Source of the DNA: Isoperla grammatica
Taxonomy: Eukaryota > Arthropoda > Insecta > Plecoptera > Perlodidae
DNA length: 64,000 bases
Assembly: GCA_945910005.1 (NCBI GenBank)
Contig: OX246746.1
Location: forward strand, 31,987,659 to 32,051,658
Reading direction: 5' to 3'
The position numbers and the translations under genes were made by a program. Position 1 is the stretch's first letter; each line of letters starts with the position of its first letter. A model generated the notes under the pieces. It saw only the letters and a list, made by a program, of their open reading frames with translations. It did not search any database and was not told the DNA's origin. Below are positions 1 through 12,500 of this stretch, in pieces.

Positions 1-963
1 TACGCAGTCAGACCTTTCTCACTTTGTATTTGGAATTTTGATAGCTATCATAGAATGGCTACAATGACGTGTTATATTTAATGACGTTCACGGCAAACAT
101 GCAAAAGTTAACAACGAACTTGGTCGACAAATTAAAAAGCTGTTATTAAAAGTAGGTTATTGTATGACTCAACAATATAACATTTTAGATATAGGTAGTC
201 TATATCTACATTATGGAACTTTCCTTTCACTGGTAGGCTTAATAGTTTATGAATTAGAGCCTATTAAGTAGACCACGGTCGAGTGAAATTATGCGAAAAT
301 CCATTGAAAAATCAACTTACAGGTTTTAATTTATTTAAAGAAAACATCTTAACGGATTAAAATAACATTTCGCGCATTTATTAGCAACATATCGAGAAAT
401 ATTATTCACAAGTTACAAGGTTGTTACTTGATTCGCCATTTTGTAAAAAAATCATATGATTATTATAAAGGTATTTTTTGTTGTTGAAATAGTAATATGA
501 TATGCACATTATTTATTTCATTTGATACAATTAAAAAATTGCTCATCTGTCAACGCGGAGCGTTTTCCTGGTAATGCCTTACAGTAACTCTAATATCAAG
601 GCATAAGTGGTTGAGTGGATACCTTAAGTATTAAACGGCCAAAAAAACATTGCAATATGGGCCTATATAAGAGTTTAGTTTTAAGATAGCCTAGTTACCA
701 TTTAGGCAACCATGTTTCTTTTGGTAGGCAGTATAGTATACATTTTATTTTACTAATAAATGGAGGCTGTGGTTGAATCTAGTATACCGGTACCTACAAA
801 ACTTTCATAGTACGAAAATAATAGTCATAAATTTAATGATACTTAGAAAATATATTTATTTGGAGCCTTCAGTAAAAATATAAATTATTAATCCAATTTA
901 TTCATACTGTAGCACTAAAGCATTGCTATTACACCGAAATACCACCATTTCTCAATATTTCAG
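1..963. other. AT-rich non-coding DNA, probably intron
   Basis: I see no convincing exon here. The stretch ends in a splice acceptor (TTTCAG at 958-963) that leads into the first visible exon of the C2HC zinc-finger gene, so at least its right part is probably an intron of that gene. Confidence 0.5.
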
Positions 964-1017
964 GCTAGCAAGACTACTGCAGAGCCATCCCGAAACTACC
1001 GCAAGAATTCTCGCACT
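964..1017 (+). CDS. C2HC zinc-finger gene, exon
   Basis: A 54-nt exon in phase 0, bordered by TTTCAG on the left and GTAAGT on the right, encoding 18 mostly polar residues. Its length (a multiple of 3) and clean borders support it, but it has no domain of its own. Confidence 0.55.
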
Positions 1018-4000
1018 GTAAGTTATGTTATTTTAAATTAAAATTTTCAGTGCATGGGGAACAAATATTACTATGTTTTGTATGGATGTTTTTCAGTATT
1101 CTAGTACTGTTTTCAAATCGAAGTAATTTTAATGAATAATGACGGGAACACGTGTGTGTACTGTATCAATTACATACATGAACGAGAAATTGATATCTTT
1201 TTTATTTGCACATTAGGCCTATTTAGTCACACATTAGCATCAAATTTGATCAAAGACAAATCCATCCCAATCTGGTCCTCAACATTTGTATTAAATAATT
1301 TACTGTTTGTGATTCACTTGTAAATAAAAGAGTGCTTAGCACATCGAGTGTAGGCATAAGTTTGTTATGGTTTGTATTAATGCTGTACTGACTCTGAAAA
1401 TGAGCATGCTACTTATCAACACTGTGATCTATTATGCGCTTCCCCCCAAAGCTTCTAGTACTAGTTTCTCTTGTATAATTTCAGATGAAACTGAAGATCC
1501 TTTATAAATCTTCTCGACTTGGGCTTCTTGTCAAAGAAAGTGCATCTAGTCATTCGTTACCACCCCTACCACCTCCGTACACACCGACTGGACCTCCGGA
1601 ATCCAAAGCCGACAGGAAAGTCGAGTGTGTAAGTTCTCTTGGATTCAGTACATTTGTTGAATGTTTCTACTGCCACATCCGCTACCCGCTTGACATGCTG
1701 AGGATTCACCAAACCAAGTGTGGCCTGGAGCAAATGAGGATCCGTGCTCTGGAGGAAAATGGATGTATGGACGACCAGTGTGAAAATTCTTTTCACAAGT
1801 TGGACTGTTATGTGAGTAGGCCTATTAGTGTTATGATTAGAGGCCTTCCAAAATCGTTATTGCGATATGCGCGATAAAAATAAAAATAGTTTTTTATTTC
1901 AACTTTTTCTTTCATTTCTTTACAGTTCATGATGTTTTAAAGCCAAAAATGCGATTTTAATTTTCGCGAATTAATGCGATATCGGCACTTTAAAGCGATA
2001 AATGCTAATATACGCGATGTAGGCGCGATAAATGATATTATTCGCTAAATTAGCAAGATCTATAGGAAGGCCGCCTTATCATTTGCAAATTTGCTACATC
2101 ACGTCTGCACTCATCGTCGGTCGCTCGAGCCCACGCGGTCTTGTGTAGTTGATCCATGTTGTTGATCGTAGTGCGCTAATGGCCGGTAGAGTGCGCGACA
2201 AGCAGTTCACGAAGTGTACGACAGAGTGCGTTGCGGGATGACAGTCACGTCACGTGACGCTTGTGAGTTGTGACGCGCTCGTCAAGGTCAACAAAGATGG
2301 AGGAAGAACTTGTCAATTGTGCCGAAGAAGACGATCTTTAGCGGCGTTATCTTTGCCATAATGAATAAAGCCGCAATGAAAAATAGGCCAGAACTTAAAA
2401 ACGCGATACTAGCATTCAAAGAATGTTTGAGTAGGTGTAGGCCTGGACTCTATTCCAAGGCGTAGGCTTTTGAGGCCTAGGCCTAGCCTAGGCTAGACCA
2501 TTAGGCCAATAATACGAAATGTTGATTGACGTAAATCACTGAAAGCCTGAGATTAATATTTTATTAGTTCCAATGTGATGTCTCTTTTTAAAATAGTCAG
2601 ATGTAGGTTACGTGATAAATGATTATCGATAGGCCTAGGCCTACTCCGAACTCCTAGGCCTAGATGATGAAATGCCCCGAAATAATATCTATGTTGTCAG
2701 CCAGTTTTCTTTTTGTTTCGATTTTAATTAATTTCGATATAAGCGATAAAACGCGATATTTAGAATAATTAACGCGACAAAACCAAATAATTAATGCTAT
2801 AATTCCACAGCTCTAGTTATGATATATTACATGGTCTCTTTTTTAATTTGTTTACTTGAACGCCATACCAGTTCTCTTATTAAGGTAGCACCCATGTGGA
2901 CAACTGTAAAAATTATTTTGAATGGGCATCAATATCAAATGTGCATACATCCAGGGGTCGAAATTAACTTTTTTGCCACTAGCCCAATTAATAGTCCTCT
3001 AGCCCAAGAGTATTTATACCAGCCTGCAATCAAATAGGTTATATATTGATGTAAAACAATCACACGTTTTGTCACAATATTCACCGGGTTTGACGTGTGC
3101 CAAGATCTAGGCTCAAGCCCGGATTCAAACCCGGAGTGCACAACCGTGTAATACTACCACCAATAGGCATAGCTAATAATAATAGACCATGGGCACTGGG
3201 CCGGTAATTTGTTTTTTGTTTTACTTAATCATGTATCCACATGGATTATGAAATTTACCTAAGTTTAACATATATTATGTACAAATAATGCACATATTAA
3301 TTTTATATAGGCTTAGTCTTTGGTGGTAAATTTTTTTTTTTTGTGTTTGAATAGTAGACCAAGGGATGAATTTTAGTTTTACCAGTCATCAAGATTGTTG
3401 TGTGAGGTTTAATCTTTCATTGATCATTTCATAAAATGACAGGACCTTAAAAATATATATGACAACCTCTTTTCATGAGAATACTAATCAAAATTGGTAC
3501 ATGTGAAAATAATGTAAAATTTTGAACCAGATTTAAAATGTTTAATTGGAAAATAATTGAGCCTACTGTATTTTCTGATCCTCCTCCAAATGGCCACCAG
3601 ATTTAGTTATGCCTATAGACATTACTGATTAATGATGGTGGCTGTTCATTTAATTTCCATCTGTACTAAGGATGGAACAATGCCAGTTCTAATTATTCCA
3701 AGGAATCGTTTAATAATTGGTCAAAAAATCACTTGACTCCAAGAAAGTATAATTTCTGCCCACTGATAGTTTTTCTTTACAGGGATCAAGCTGTTGCTTG
3801 TTCCATTTCAGAAGCAAACCCCTGGTCATCGAGGAAGGTGGCAAACTGGCTAGTTTGCCGTGTCAAGTTTTTTCGAACAAAGGTTTCAATAAGACCTGCT
3901 GGTACTGTGGCTGGGAGTACAATCCCGAAATGATCGAACACCACATTACCAAGTGTAAAGCCATACGTGGGAGAGTGCATACAACAGCCGAGGGAAGGAG

Positions 4001-4067
4001 ACTTCGAAAACTGGTCGAAAGGAAAATGAAGCAGCACAACACTACAAAGAAGAACCTCTGGTTTTAA
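964..4067 (+). CDS. C2HC zinc-finger protein (3' exons; 5' end outside window)
   Basis: Three exons, 964-1017, 1485-1811 and 3783-4067, join in phase 0 with AG/GT borders at every junction. They give 221 residues ending at TAA 4065-4067. The protein carries two zinc-finger motifs of identical spacing, CX2CX11HX3C, one near the end of the second exon (starting CFYC) and one in the third exon (starting CWYC). This matches the spacing of the C2HC fingers in ZC2HC1-type proteins. A proline-rich stretch (PPLPPPYTPTGPP) precedes the first finger, and the C-terminus is basic. The function is not known from sequence; binding of nucleic acid or protein through the fingers is an inference. The N-terminus must lie left of the window because exon 964-1017 has an acceptor and no start codon. 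The second intron carries a hAT element that starts 26 bp after its donor. Confidence 0.72.
1485..1811 (+). CDS. C2HC zinc-finger gene, exon with finger 1
   Basis: The acceptor is ATTTCAG and the donor is TAT|GTGAGT at 1811/1812. The exon begins with an ATG codon directly after the acceptor, so a short isoform could start here. It encodes the proline-rich stretch and the first CX2CX11HX3C finger. Confidence 0.72.
1838..2815. mobile_element. hAT-type DNA transposon, non-autonomous, 8-bp target duplication
   Basis: A 978-bp element bounded by the perfect 8-bp duplication GTTATGAT at 1830-1837 and 2816-2823. The ends are inverted: the left begins TAGAGGCCTTCC and the right reads TAGAGCTGTGGA on the other strand, with only the first five bases exact. 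Inside, words such as GCGATA and CGCGATA recur near both ends, and there is a GC-richer centre at about 2100-2340. No transposase is visible. The 8-bp duplication and TAGAG ends are hAT features. The element lies in intron 2 of the C2HC gene. Confidence 0.75.
2824..3782. other. Intron remainder of the C2HC gene, with possible tRNA-SINE remnant
   Basis: AT-rich intron sequence. On the minus strand around 3075-3160 there is a tRNA-like segment with a B-box-like GGTTTGAATCC and paired CCGGG/CCCGG arms. It may be an old tRNA-derived SINE head. I see nothing else. Confidence 0.35.
3783..4067 (+). CDS. C2HC zinc-finger gene, terminal exon with finger 2
   Basis: The acceptor is TTCTTTACAG (3773-3782), and the exon is in phase 0 to TAA 4065-4067. 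It carries the second CX2CX11HX3C finger followed by a Lys/Arg-rich tail. A poly(A) signal AATAAA lies downstream at 4408-4413. Confidence 0.75.
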   Translation, partial: GSSCCLFHFRSKPLVIEEGGKLASLPCQVFSNKGFNKTCWYCGWEYNPEMIEHHITKCKAIRGRVHTTAEGRRLRKLVERKMKQHNTTKKNLWF

Positions 4068-4180
4068 ATATCTGCCATGATCAGTGACAAATACCATCCA
4101 TGGAAACATTTGGATACATTACGATTTCAAAAATATGTAATTCTTTTCAAACCTTGGTTATTCTTGATTTAGATGGTACA

Positions 4181-4425
4181 TTGCAAGAAAGGGAGAATAA
4201 TTATCAATAGTGAGTAAAGCTATTTCTTATGCTTTTCAAAATTCTCAGTTATTCTTGATATTTTTTATTGCAAGAAAGGGAGCATAATTATCAATAGTGA
4301 ATGAAGCTATTTCTTTAGTGAATGAAGCTATTTCTTATGCTTTTCAAAATTCTCAGTTATTCTTGATATTTAATATTGCGAGAAAGGGACCGTAATTATC
4401 AATAGTGAATAAAGCTATTTCCATC
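4181..4425. repeat. Short direct repeat, about 3 copies, in 3' UTR
   Basis: The words GCAAGAAAGGGAG, ATTATCAATAGTGA, AAGCTATTTCTTATGC and CAAAATTCTCAGTTATTC recur in the same order two to three times at roughly 90-110 bp spacing, with one extra internal duplication near 4310. The last copy contains the AATAAA at 4408, so earlier copies may provide weak alternative 3' ends. Confidence 0.6.
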
Positions 4426-4851
4426 CTACTTAAATCTGAAGCTTTATTTATTACCAGCTATGCTGTTGGATTATTGGCCTGCTTATTCACAAACCTGTAT
4501 TGACATGATTACATAAATTACAGTAAAACCGCTGTCATTCAAATTACAAGGGCTTAAAAATCCCAGTCTGAAATACTAATTGTTATGAGGTAAATATGAA
4601 TTATGATAATATGTACAGTGTAGGCCTACCTATTTCCAAATCTTCTGTTAGGAACTTCATCACTTGTTTAAACTACACATACATTTGAATGAAAGTTGTT
4701 TTACTGTACTTTTAAGTGAACTTTCCCATTATTGTGTTGTCCAGTTCCTATGATCTGCTGAATGAAGTTTACAGTACAGTTCCTGAAATCATTAGAGCCG
4801 TCCTCACATCAAGAACAAGCATTTGTTCACCTGAGTCTTCTGATGATCGAT

Positions 4852-6328
4852 CAGTAGCGGATTTAACGGTCAGCCTGGTCAGCATCCGCTGACCGGGCCC
4901 CGGCCAATCCGGGCCCCCCGCCCCTTAGCGACCCACTCAAAAACAGACGAGCCGAGATCCATTCACCATAGGCATTGTCGAAACCCATTATAGCAAATAC
5001 TACCAATAAAATTATATTTCCAAAAGAATGTTTCAAAAAGAATGATTCCGTTTATAGGGCTCAATAAAGCCTTCGCCCACTCTTTTGACGGTACACAGCG
5101 GCGGAAACAACCCCACAGTTCAACAATGGAACTTGAATCCTGCCGCTTTACGTTGAGTCACGCTAATTTATAGAAAAACCTGGAAATATTCGGCAAATAT
5201 GAGGGTTTATATTTACAACCCAATAACTGTCTATATGTCTATAAAATGACAATTACTTGCTTTGAAACACCCAACCTCTCCTCTACTCAGTATCAGTCGG
5301 TTTCTGTGTCTTGTGTGAAACAGTCCAGTGCAACTTAGTTCGTGTGACAACTGTGTTATTTTAATTTAATTTAAACAAAAGTAAAATGTGAGTGTGGTAT
5401 ACGTTTGTTAAAGATGAGTGAACAGACAAAATACAAGCATAAGACGATACAAGCATAAAAGCGAAAAGATAAAGAGCACGCACCTTTTGTAACTGCCGGC
5501 AATGACCCTAAACAAAGAATATTACGTTTTTGTGTTGGCAATAATTCGCGTGTGTCAATTGGCGCTGAACATCAATTAAAGACGTCAAAAATTCGAGTGA
5601 AATTCAAACCCCTTTGGAAATCGAAAATCAAACCTCATTTACACATATATAACAGAAAACCATAACCTTGTAGTAACACCCCTCAAAACAGCGCAAGCCG
5701 CAAAACCCATTTCCTCTAATAATGACGATACAGTGAATGCAGAAGTTCAAGTGGAATCACAAAGACCTAATGTAAGGAAAGTGTAGATTTTGCGTTGTCT
5801 CAAAACTACGTGTCCTGCACCAAAGTAAAAAAATTGCAGACCAATCTAACATGTTTGAGCAAACTTTTCTTGACTGATAAAGCTCTGTTCTGTGGATCAG
5901 TTATTTCAAATGAATGATCAACTTGACATTCTTATTGTTAAAAAGCCTTTTCAACCCATTGGAAGTGGCATGCCATATTTAATATATCTTAAAGACGACG
6001 GCAATCGTAGTTTTTCGTCCTTTTACTATTTCAAAATAAATTCTACCAACGAACTATGAATCCTATATACACTATGAAACAAACACGGCTAATTGTCTTG
6101 CGGATATGAATCGGAAAAAACTGTCGAGAGTTCGGACTTATCTCAACTGTTGGAGCTTTTGCCTGGAAAAACTCGAGAAAGGGGTGTCATTTTAAGAGCT
6201 TTGGTGAGTAATGAATTAGTATTATGCTATATACATGTATTAGTTAGTTTGCTAAAAAAAATGTGCCAAACGAACGGGGCCCCTTTGGTAAAATGCTGAC
6301 CGGGCCCTTTTTCTTAAATCCGCTCCTG
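4852..6328. mobile_element. hAT-type DNA transposon (decayed), 8-bp target duplication
   Basis: A 1477-bp element. Target duplication TGATCGAT is perfect at 4844-4851 and 6329-6336. The terminal repeats are CAGTAGCGGATTTAA at the left and CAGGAGCGGATTTAA read inward from the right, differing at one base. Subterminal GGGCCC-rich runs occur on both sides. Internal sequence at about 5400-6250 contains broken open frames (for example one starting with ATG at 5414) that look like remnants of a hAT protein with a zinc-finger-type N-terminus, but no intact transposase remains. The CAG ends plus 8-bp duplication are diagnostic of hAT. Confidence 0.82.
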
Positions 6329-6336
6329 TGATCGAT

Positions 6337-7607
6337 CAGTGTATTCAATAGCTTGAACGCCCCAAACATACATGTCGAGTCATTAGATGCTGAAGCTTTT
6401 GCATAAGCCAACTGACAAAGCCCCACCTCTCAACAAGGCTTACTCTGGCCCACAGCGTAGGTTTTGTTCCATCTGTGAATAGACCGGTAGGGGTTCGATC
6501 CTGTGAGTAAAATTCACATCAAAATTTAACTTGAGAAATAATGCCTCACTTCCAAGTCTCATCTTTTACTCAAATTTAGCCCAATATTTCCAAATGAATG
6601 CTATCGCTGTAATCTGTGAATCATTGTGATGCTTTGGAGTGGTTAGTATTATCAATTCTACTATATATGTGAGTTTTTCTTTGATGATGGAACAAAACCT
6701 TCTAATTGCCCGCCTGCTAACAGCATGCGCGATACTGTGACCACACACAAGGCTTCAAACGACCGAATTTATTCTAATACAACGATGAAACTTGACTGAA
6801 GATCAAAATCGATTAGGTCTCATTTCGATGATTCCCTACCTGTAAGTATAAACAAAATGTACAAGAAATAAGACTTGTGGAAGTGTAACACTAAAAAGAG
6901 CAGTTATCTAACTAGCAATAAAATGAGCAAAACATAAATGAATTACAAAAGATAAATAAATATTTAAAAAAAATCTAAAATACATAATTGACTAATGCCT
7001 GGTTTTCAATGTCATTAATGGGGCCATAAGCTGATGGTCTGTTATCTGCATAGGGTTTGTTGGGTTACAGATTACGGACAGTCAGCTAACGACCCCGTTA
7101 ACGACCCATTAACCAATTGAAAAACTGGGCCTTAAGCATCCTGCATTTGTGATGTTAATGTAATCACTAATCACATACCCCTTTTTTTCTCTCTTCTATT
7201 CTCCTGTCCCCACTATTCAAATTAGTGTTTTATTATTTTCAAATATGGACACTAGGGATGGAAAAATGGCTATTTTCTTAAACAAATTAAAAATAGGCTT
7301 AAAATTCTGATAACATATCCGATGAGAGGATGCCGATCATAAAAGTTGTCCCAATATAAAATAAAGAATAAAGGATAAAGAATCCCTTCTCACTCCCTCA
7401 CAGCTGCAAACGAGTTTCTTTAAGAATATTTGAATATTTGGAGCTGTGATGACTGAGGGTCGTTTACTGCATTTCGGATATGAAGGAATTATCACTCTCA
7501 CTTGTACAGATACCCAATCAACAAATGTATTTTGAAATTACACAATTCAAGTTCATGAACTTAACAGATGTCAAAAACACCATTGATTAAGAGATATTAC
7601 TATTTAT
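6337..7607. other. Non-coding stretch
   Basis: No supported gene. A B-box-like GGTTCGATCC at about 6487 could mark a tRNA-SINE remnant, but no matching A box is clear. A short imperfect repeat of GTTAACGACCC is seen near 7090. Confidence 0.4.
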
Positions 7608-7868
<261 letters not shown>

Positions 7869-9196
7869 ATTTACTTGTGTATTTATTTATGTTAAACTTG
7901 ACAAACAATTGCCAACCCTGTCAGGAACTTAATAAACACCAAAGGGCACTAGACCAATTACACTAGAACAGGTTTAACTGTCCCATCCCTAATGAACACC
8001 CTATAATTTCGAGAAAATTCGCGAATTGAGAAATTGAAATTTTGAGAAAAATTGATATTAAAATCGTGTTTGACGGTGACGGTAAACTTTCTCTTTGCAT
8101 ACTGGTCACTGACTAGTATAACTGGCTCTAGAGGCCCAGTAGAGTGAGGTGAGTACGTTGCTCGGCTATAATAACATCGTTTTAACCTATCATTATTATA
8201 TTTAGTTCTAAAGAAGTAGTTGCATGGAAATACATGTACTGTAAAAGCCTCCTTCAGCGAACCTTTTGGCTCTTGGAGGCTTGTATTTTTAGTGTAAAAT
8301 AATGCATGTATACGATCTACTTAAATACAAATTCTATTCTATTATAAATATGTTTTCAATTTTTTATATCAGCGAAATATCGGCCTCGATGTTGTTTCGG
8401 GGGGGGGGGGGAGGGGGGTTCAACCCCCTAACACCCCACCCCCTAGTTACGCCAATAACGCATTCATTCATAGCGAAGTCTAGGCCAACAGACAAGATGA
8501 CAACATTGGCAGCCTTAGATTGTTTCTGTTTTATAGTGTTTTTTGTTTTTACTAAACTAAAAGCGCTACAGCGAAACGTTATCTGTGCTCACTAGAGACC
8601 ATCTCTCTAATTTACTGAAAATTCGGGACAAAATAGCGTCCCGTAAAACGTTGTGGGGACACCGGGACAGGTTCCTAAAAACGGGTCTGTGCCGCTAAAA
8701 AATAAAAACAGACTAAAGAAAATCGCATGAATCGATTCATCGATTCACGGGATAAGATTAATTTATCTTTTTGCGACTATCGCTCTGGCGGCGTGCATAC
8801 TCACGCGCTCTTTGAAATGTGAATTCGTAAAAGAATAAGATTATTGTCATTAATATTAATTATGATATTAAGACATAATAATTTACCTGAAAAAAACATT
8901 ATTATGACCGGTTCCTATGGTCTATGCTCGATTGCTCGCCTTTAAACGACCCTCCGCTAGGTGGAGAATGGAGATCAAGTAGGCCTAGACCTTGGCATTG
9001 TAGTGATTTACATCCAGAAGGCTGTGTAGCGATCTAAACAATGTAATTTGTAATATAGATGCGTGATGTTGGTAGGCCGTAACGCCGTGTTCGGCCTGTT
9101 ACAAATTATGTATTTTTAGTCATTTTGTGTCTTTCGGCTCTAGCAAAACTAAAGTGAACTTCTTAAAAACGGCGTTTCATTTCTAAATTTTAACAG
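7869..9196. other. Upstream region of the VAP-like gene
   Basis: No coding exon is supported. A possible donor GTGAG|GTGAGT near 8148 could end a non-coding first exon of the downstream gene. A G-run and C-rich tract lie at 8398-8450, followed by CTAGTTACGCCA, which resembles one end of a hAT-like element, but no partner end was found. Confidence 0.35.
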
Positions 9197-9219
9197 GTTG
9201 ACTACAATACCGCCTCATC

Positions 9220-9505
9220 ATGATTCTGGAGATGATGCCACACGATATTAACACAGTTAAGACTACTTGGCCGTGGTATATACCAAATACTAGAATTTTC
9301 AAGCACAGCAAACACTTAAGTGTGAAACCAGTTAGGGAAATTATTTTCAAGGGTCCGTTTTACTCTGTGCGTGAGGCAAAGATATGGCTGAAAAATCTGT
9401 CCAAGATAAACGTCGTGTATATCTTGGAAACGTTGTCTCCTGACCGATTTGTAGTCACACCCCGAGTTGGAGTAATACACCCAAGAACGACTGCAACTGT
9501 TAAAG
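9220..9505 (+). CDS. VAP-like gene, exon 1 (coding part)
   Basis: Starts at ATG 9220, 24 bases after the acceptor at 9196, and ends at AAAG|GTAAGT (9505/9506) in phase 1. It holds most of the MSP domain. A second ATG lies four codons downstream. The upstream 23 bases are not a multiple of 3 and are treated as 5' UTR. Confidence 0.72.
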
Positions 9506-12500
9506 GTAAGTTTTTCACTCTTTTGACCTAGGCCTAGGCCTCGACCAGATAAGCTTACAATCGAAATACCTTTGCACTAGTCTAGCCTAGGCCTACGCCT
9601 TTTAAACTACACACTAGAAATTTTTCTTTGCCTAGGCCTAGTACTAAGTTAGTGTAAGCTTCGAATCGAACCCTCGAACCCTACCCTATCCTACTTTTCT
9701 ACCCGACAAAGACCTAGGGCATGTTATCAAAAACCTCGGTACGCCAAACACCTAGGATACCTGCATTCGTGTAGGCTAGGTTTAGGCCTTTTTTACCAAC
9801 ATATTATAAACTGATTATTGCCCATGATTTAGGCCTAGCCCTCGTCTATATACCATTCAGATTCTTTATTGATAATGAATACAGTAATTACAATTAAGTA
9901 GGTTCGGGTAATAAGGCCACTAGGGTAGGCCTAATAAGGCCACACGCCTGCAACTTTGCCGCTATTGAATATGTTTAAAATATTTCGCTGCCAGAATGGA
10001 TAGCAGCACTATCTTACCAAAACAACAAAAACCTCATGCATTTATGCGCGATACAACAGATTCTACAGCTGATTGTTTGTTGTTGACATCTGTAAAGCGG
10101 TGCTCTTACTCTCTTAGAAAGTTTGGCTAATTAAGAATAAATTATTTAATATTATATTAAAATAAAGAATAATGATTAAACTTTTACTTTAGAACAAATC
10201 TATGTTCATCTAGTATATGCTAAAAATAAATTTGTAGCAATAGAATATAGTTTGAGCTGAAATATTAGCATAATTGTCACAAAAGTGCTGTTTTTGGTAA
10301 TAAGGCCACTGACATAACCTCAATGAAAACAACATTGCTGGACATACTTGCAGCTTCCTTGCAGGCCCTTGTTAGAATAAGCATGCTCTTTTTATGGTCA
10401 CCTAGTCGACTAGCATCGCTGACTAATTTGACGGAAGTGTCGTCACAAGCAGGTGACCAAAGCTGTTTGTAGGCTAGTGGCTAGTGGGTAAGTTAGTCAG
10501 TAGTGGCTAGTTGGTGAAAATGTACACTAGAATACCGACTAACAATGGTAGACGAAGTGCGCTCGAGCTATTAGCATTTTATAAATCAGAATTTGATAGT
10601 AGATAACAAAAAACATGTTTATTAATTGATAATACACCATCAATTTTGATATGTTCTTCTGAAATTACATTAATCTGGAATATACAGCTTTGATGTGTAC
10701 AACATAACCTCACACCTGGGTGATTGTCTAATGTCTAGGCAGTGAATAGTTCACTTGGATAGGTAGTGTCCAAAGCTCGAGTATGGCTAGTGGGTAGCAG
10801 GCCACCTAGCAGGCTAGTGGCTAGTGGCTAGTAGGTAGCAGGCTAAATCACATTGGGACGCACCCTTAGTTACTTGTAGGCTCATGTTAGATAGAGTAGA
10901 CATAGGCCTAAGTCGGCCTATCCTACTTGTACAAAAATTTACTTAAAGGATTGGTCAGGTGATAAACTAAAAAATCACCAATGAGTCATAAGTGCATGAA
11001 ATTCAGTTATGTGTAAAATAAAGTTGATATAGGTTGCTTCAATGCAAGAAAAAAATAGTGAACATTTAGCTATTCTATAAGATTCACTTCGCAAGCTCTG
11101 CTGCATTTTTCTTCTAAAGCGTAGTACAGCTGTATCAGTTCCGAGGTCGCTAACGCCTGCCTAATAGACAGAGCACTCATTGTGTAATACGAGTCCTCCA
11201 GCGCTTCGCGAAACACTCGACGATTGCGGACAGCACCGCTCAAAACAGATTGCAACTTTTCTTCACATCAAGTCACAAGAAAATTAATTGCAGGGCATTT
11301 TGTAGAAGTACACGTTCGTACCGGTACTAAGAAGTATGTTATCGGTAGGGAAACGATGCACATTAAACCTTCTGATCGATTTTTGATAAGTGCTTTATTT
11401 TAGCAGTGGTTTTACTATCTCCAGGCAATATTTTTTTCATATGGGAATTACTACGAGAAGAGTTGCTAGGTGCTACAATTGGTAGCAACAAGCCAAAAAA
11501 TCGCGTTTTCTTTAATTTTTTAACCGCCTGCTTTTAAAGTATGGTATCTTTTAGACATGTTTTCCATATTTGAGGGTGGACATATACAAATGATAGTTTT
11601 TTAGTTTTTCATCTGACTAACCCTTTTAAACTAATTTTATTTAAATGCAAACTTAAGTGGCCTTATAACCATAGCATGAGGGTAATAAGGCCACTTTACA
11701 CAGTTACTTATTTTATTTATTTTTACAAAACAGTCCTGAAGTTAAAAAAATAAGTATACTTTTATTTTATAAGCAAAGGTTTGATTATTGATTTCCTAAA
11801 GTTTTAAGCCTCTACCACTTTTCATTTTCCTCACAGAAAAGAAAATCCCTTAGGGTGGACTTATTACCCCAACCTACCTTATTAGTGGGGCTGCTTAGCA
11901 CTTTCATTGTGCACTTTTTGAGAAAAGCATGAAATTCACAGCATAGCTAGCTAATACCATAATGATCAAATTAAGATGTGGAGGGAAGTCAGATTTCACC
12001 TCTGAGGACGGTGGGAGGTCAAATAAAAAATGGCCGCCACTCCATTAAGAATTTGACAAACACGCTGAAATAAGGTTAAAAATAGTGTAGAATGACATTG
12101 AGAATGTCTCTTATACATAATATGGGTATACAGGGAAGTCAAATGTGACTTCTGAGGAAGGTCGGAGGTCAAATCCAAGATGGCCGCCACAAATTATTAA
12201 TTGAATAACACGCTGAAATAAAGTTTCAAATAGCGTAGTACGGCTACGAGGATGTCTTTTATAAATAATATGGGTACGGAGGGAAGTCAGATGTGACCTC
12301 TAAGTACGGTCGGAGGTCAAATCCAAGATGGCCTCCACTAATTATTAATTCAATAACACGCTGAAATAAACTTTCAAATTGTGTAGTATGGCATCGAGGA
12401 TGTCTTTTATAAATAATACGGGTACGGAGGGAAGTCAGATGTGACCTCTGAGTACGGTCGGAGGTCAAATCCAAGATGGCCGCCACTAATTAATAATCCA

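Noticed and set aside
1566..1796. Minus-strand frame opposite the zinc-finger exon
   Set aside because: It is antisense to an exon with matching splice phases and a Cys/His motif.
6470..6510. tRNA gene suggested by GGTTCGATCC
   Set aside because: No cloverleaf or A box could be built around it; at most a SINE relic.
8390..8460. End of another hAT-like element (CTAGTTACGCCA)
   Set aside because: No partner end or target duplication was found; the G-run and C-rich tract alone are not enough.
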